Below are positions 41,440 through 43,379 of a DNA stretch of 43,379 bases, one piece after another; position 1 is the first letter of the stretch; each line of letters begins with the position of its first letter. Position numbers and translations under genes: made by a program. This stretch comes from Crocinitomicaceae bacterium. GTDB taxonomy: Bacteria > Bacteroidota > Bacteroidia > Flavobacteriales_D > Crocinitomicaceae. The notes below the pieces were generated by a model. That model ran no database searches. It worked only from the letters and a program-made list of their open reading frames with translations, and was not told the origin of the DNA. The stretch spans positions 1 through 43,379 of the forward strand of contig JAQWKT010000034.1 in the NCBI GenBank assembly GCA_029247685.1, read 5' to 3'.

Positions 41440-43080
41440 ATGAGAAAAAACAGAATCAATATAACGGTTGTTTTACTTGCATTAGCAATAATTTCTTTGT
41501 TTCTGATCCAAGGATACCAAACTTCTCAAATTTATGACAGAAATTACACTCAATTTAAGCTAAATAGGTCTTCTTCTCTTGAACGAATTGCAATAAGACA
41601 CGAAAAAACGGAAGATATTCGAAAATACATGAATTTAATGAAAAATGATTTTCGAGAAGAATACAAAAAAACCTTGAAAAGTGAATTTAAATCACTCATA
41701 AAATCAAATGAAATAAGCTTAAAAGACACCTCAATTTTTATTTCAAAAAACAAAGAAACAACCCACTTTATCCTGGAAGGGATAACCAAAGACTCATTAG
41801 AAAATGACTTAAAAATAAAACTAATTATCCCTGAAATAACAAAAGTTCAACAGCTCTTTAAAAAAAATGAAAACAAAGAACTGTCACCAGACTCACTAAC
41901 CATTGAGAACAAACTTGACCAATTAATCTTGCAAAAACTTTTTACAAAAGCAAAATTTGTTAACGACGCCATGTATAGAGCTTTCAATCAAAGTAAAGCA
42001 TTAGAGTACGAGAAAAGAATAAACCTACTTTTTATTGATTCTCTTATAAAATCGGAGATTTCCAATGACAACCTCCCTAAAAAGTATCAATTTATGATTG
42101 TTAATGAAAAGGGAAAACCTATAAAATTCAAAAATCAAGCAAAAAATTATAATTCAAAATTACTCAAAGCTGACTGTGGAAAAACACTTCTTTTTCCAAA
42201 CAACCTGTTAGATGAAAAGCTCTATCTATACCTCTCTTTTCCAAATGAAAATTTATTTGTATTTGAAGGAATGAAAACCTCCTTATACATCACCTTTTTA
42301 CTTGTTATTCTTGTTGGAATTGCACTCTTTTCAATGTATAAGACTATTCTATTGCAACGTAATTTTTCTGAATTAAGAAATGATTTCATCTCTAACATGA
42401 CTCATGAATTTAAAACGCCAATATCAACCATAAAACTTGCTTGTGAAGCATTAAGTGATGATGACGTGGTTGAAAAGAAAGACAAAGAAACATTAGCTCC
42501 ATATTTAAACATGATTCATTTAGAAAACAAAAGACTATCAACCCTTGTTGATAGCATCTTGAAAAGTGCGGTTATGTTAAAAGGAGAGGTGAAGTATGAA
42601 AATCAAGAAGTTTGCATGAATGAACTTGTGGAGGAAATTTCTGAAAAATTTGAATTTAGAATCAAAAGCTTAAATGGGAAATTAAAAGTAAACATAACAG
42701 ATACACCCGTTTACTCAATTTGCGATAAACTTCACATCTCTAATGCTATTTCTAATTTAATTGATAATGCGATAAAATATAGTGCAGATAATATTGAAAT
42801 TGAAATAAGTCTCTTTCATATAAAAAAACAAGCTATATTAGCAATAACAGACAAAGGGATTGGAATAAAAGAAGAATATTTAACCAAAATTTTTGATAAT
42901 TTATTTCGAGTTCCTACAGGAAACGTTCATAATGTTAAAGGGTTTGGACTAGGATTAAATTATGCAAAAGGAGTTTTTGATTACTACGGATGGAAAATTA
43001 GCGTCAATAGTACATTTCAAAAAGGAACATCCTTCAGAATACTAATTAAAAATAAAAATGATGATGAACTCAGAAATTAA
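41440..43080 (+). CDS. Sensor histidine kinase
   Basis: A 546-residue two-component kinase. A TM helix at residues ~7-25 and a second at ~280-300 flank an extracytoplasmic sensor domain of about 250 residues with no recognised fold. The cytoplasmic part has a HisKA domain with the phosphoacceptor in FISNMTHEFKTPISTIK, then HATPase motifs: SNLIDNAIKYS (N box), ITDKGIGIKEEYL (G1), FRVPTGNVHNVKGFGLGLNYAKG (G2). The ATG at 41440 was preferred over TTG 41410. The response-regulator gene overlaps its 3' end. The signal is unknown. Confidence 0.92.
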   Translation: MRKNRINITVVLLALAIISLFLIQGYQTSQIYDRNYTQFKLNRSSSLERIAIRHEKTEDIRKYMNLMKNDFREEYKKTLKSEFKSLIKSNEISLKDTSIFISKNKETTHFILEGITKDSLENDLKIKLIIPEITKVQQLFKKNENKELSPDSLTIENKLDQLILQKLFTKAKFVNDAMYRAFNQSKALEYEKRINLLFIDSLIKSEISNDNLPKKYQFMIVNEKGKPIKFKNQAKNYNSKLLKADCGKTLLFPNNLLDEKLYLYLSFPNENLFVFEGMKTSLYITFLLVILVGIALFSMYKTILLQRNFSELRNDFISNMTHEFKTPISTIKLACEALSDDDVVEKKDKETLAPYLNMIHLENKRLSTLVDSILKSAVMLKGEVKYENQEVCMNELVEEISEKFEFRIKSLNGKLKVNITDTPVYSICDKLHISNAISNLIDNAIKYSADNIEIEISLFHIKKQAILAITDKGIGIKEEYLTKIFDNLFRVPTGNVHNVKGFGLGLNYAKGVFDYYGWKISVNSTFQKGTSFRILIKNKNDDELRN

Positions 43081-43379
43081 AGTTTTACTTGCAGAAGATG
43101 ATGATAATTTAGGAAAACTTTTAAGTAATTATCTTGAAAAAAAAGACTTCTCTGTTTCTTTGGCTAGAAATGGAAAAGAAGCATACAACTTTTTTGTTCA
43201 TTCTTCATTTTCAATCTGTATACTTGATGTAATGATGCCAGAAATGGATGGAATCGAGCTAGCAAATGAAATTAGAGAGGTAGATAAGAAAATCCCAATC
43301 TTATTTTTAACCGCAAAAGGTCAAAAAGAAGACAAATTGAAAGGCTTTGAGGCAGGTGCTGATGACTATATAACAAAGC
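43064..43379 (+). CDS. Response regulator receiver domain (3' end outside window)
   Basis: Frame starting at one of three consecutive ATG codons (43058, 43061, 43064), overlapping the kinase stop by 17 bases from 43064. The receiver fold is clear: LLAEDDDNLGKLL acidic pocket, phosphoacceptor Asp in ICILDVMMPEMDGIEL, LFLTAKGQ, and GADDYITK with the switch Lys. The gene runs off the window before any output domain; the pattern fits an OmpR/PhoB-type regulator paired with the kinase. Confidence 0.88.
   Translation, partial: MNSEIKVLLAEDDDNLGKLLSNYLEKKDFSVSLARNGKEAYNFFVHSSFSICILDVMMPEMDGIELANEIREVDKKIPILFLTAKGQKEDKLKGFEAGADDYITK

Overview
The window reads as AT-rich chromosomal DNA from a Bacteroidota species, most likely of the flavobacterial type. 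Several signs agree on this. A 1152-residue secreted enzyme carries a type IX secretion (T9SS) C-terminal sorting domain. Many starts are preceded by a TAnnTTTG -7 element rather than a Shine-Dalgarno sequence. There is a DUF4476 protein, many short lipoproteins, and the gene order HU - tiny basic AURKAIP1/COX24-type protein - RNase G. No transposase, integrase, phage or CRISPR gene was found. Species cannot be named from the sequence.

Layout. 1-8.6 kb: the 3' end of a VWD-domain protein, tRNA-Val(GAC), an MscS channel, and a leftward run (HMA-type lipoprotein, alpha/beta hydrolase, Kup K+ transporter, DnaQ-like exonuclease, lipoprotein), then a lipocalin-like lipoprotein and tRNA-Arg(TCG). 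8.6-12.7 kb looks accessory: two tandemly duplicated lipoproteins with MORN-like repeats, a scar of a third copy, an LRR protein, a small membrane protein and a secreted esterase. 12.7-15.4 kb: a PadR regulator with a membrane partner and two matched inverted repeats upstream, then a DUF4476 gene split by an in-frame TAA. 15.5-22.6 kb: protoporphyrinogen oxidase, a PNGase F-like secreted enzyme with a very large insertion, a cyclase-family protein, and an exported Fe/Mn superoxide dismutase fused to a His-rich domain. The last is preceded by five exact-period 21-bp repeats. 22.6-31.4 kb: paaG-paaH-like genes facing the fatty-acid/phospholipid operon (DUF177-rpmF-plsX-fabH-accB-accC), with pdxA and mutY beyond. 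31.5-35.1 kb: information-processing genes (HU, AURKAIP1-like, RNase G interrupted by an in-frame TAA, recX, rnhA, ruvC). 35.1-41.3 kb: an envelope glycan/glycolipid cluster with a flippase-like membrane protein, three GT2 enzymes, a GT-C enzyme and DUF547. 41.4-43.4 kb: a histidine kinase and the start of its response regulator.

The strongest leads are the 21-bp phased array with its atypical SOD fusion (Glu at the usual outer-sphere Gln, Asn at the His30 position), the paired PadR-type operators, the PNGase-like enzyme split by about 530 residues, the two genes interrupted by a single in-frame TAA, and the compensatory 19-56 change in tRNA-Arg. All homology statements come from motif recognition by eye; no database search was run.
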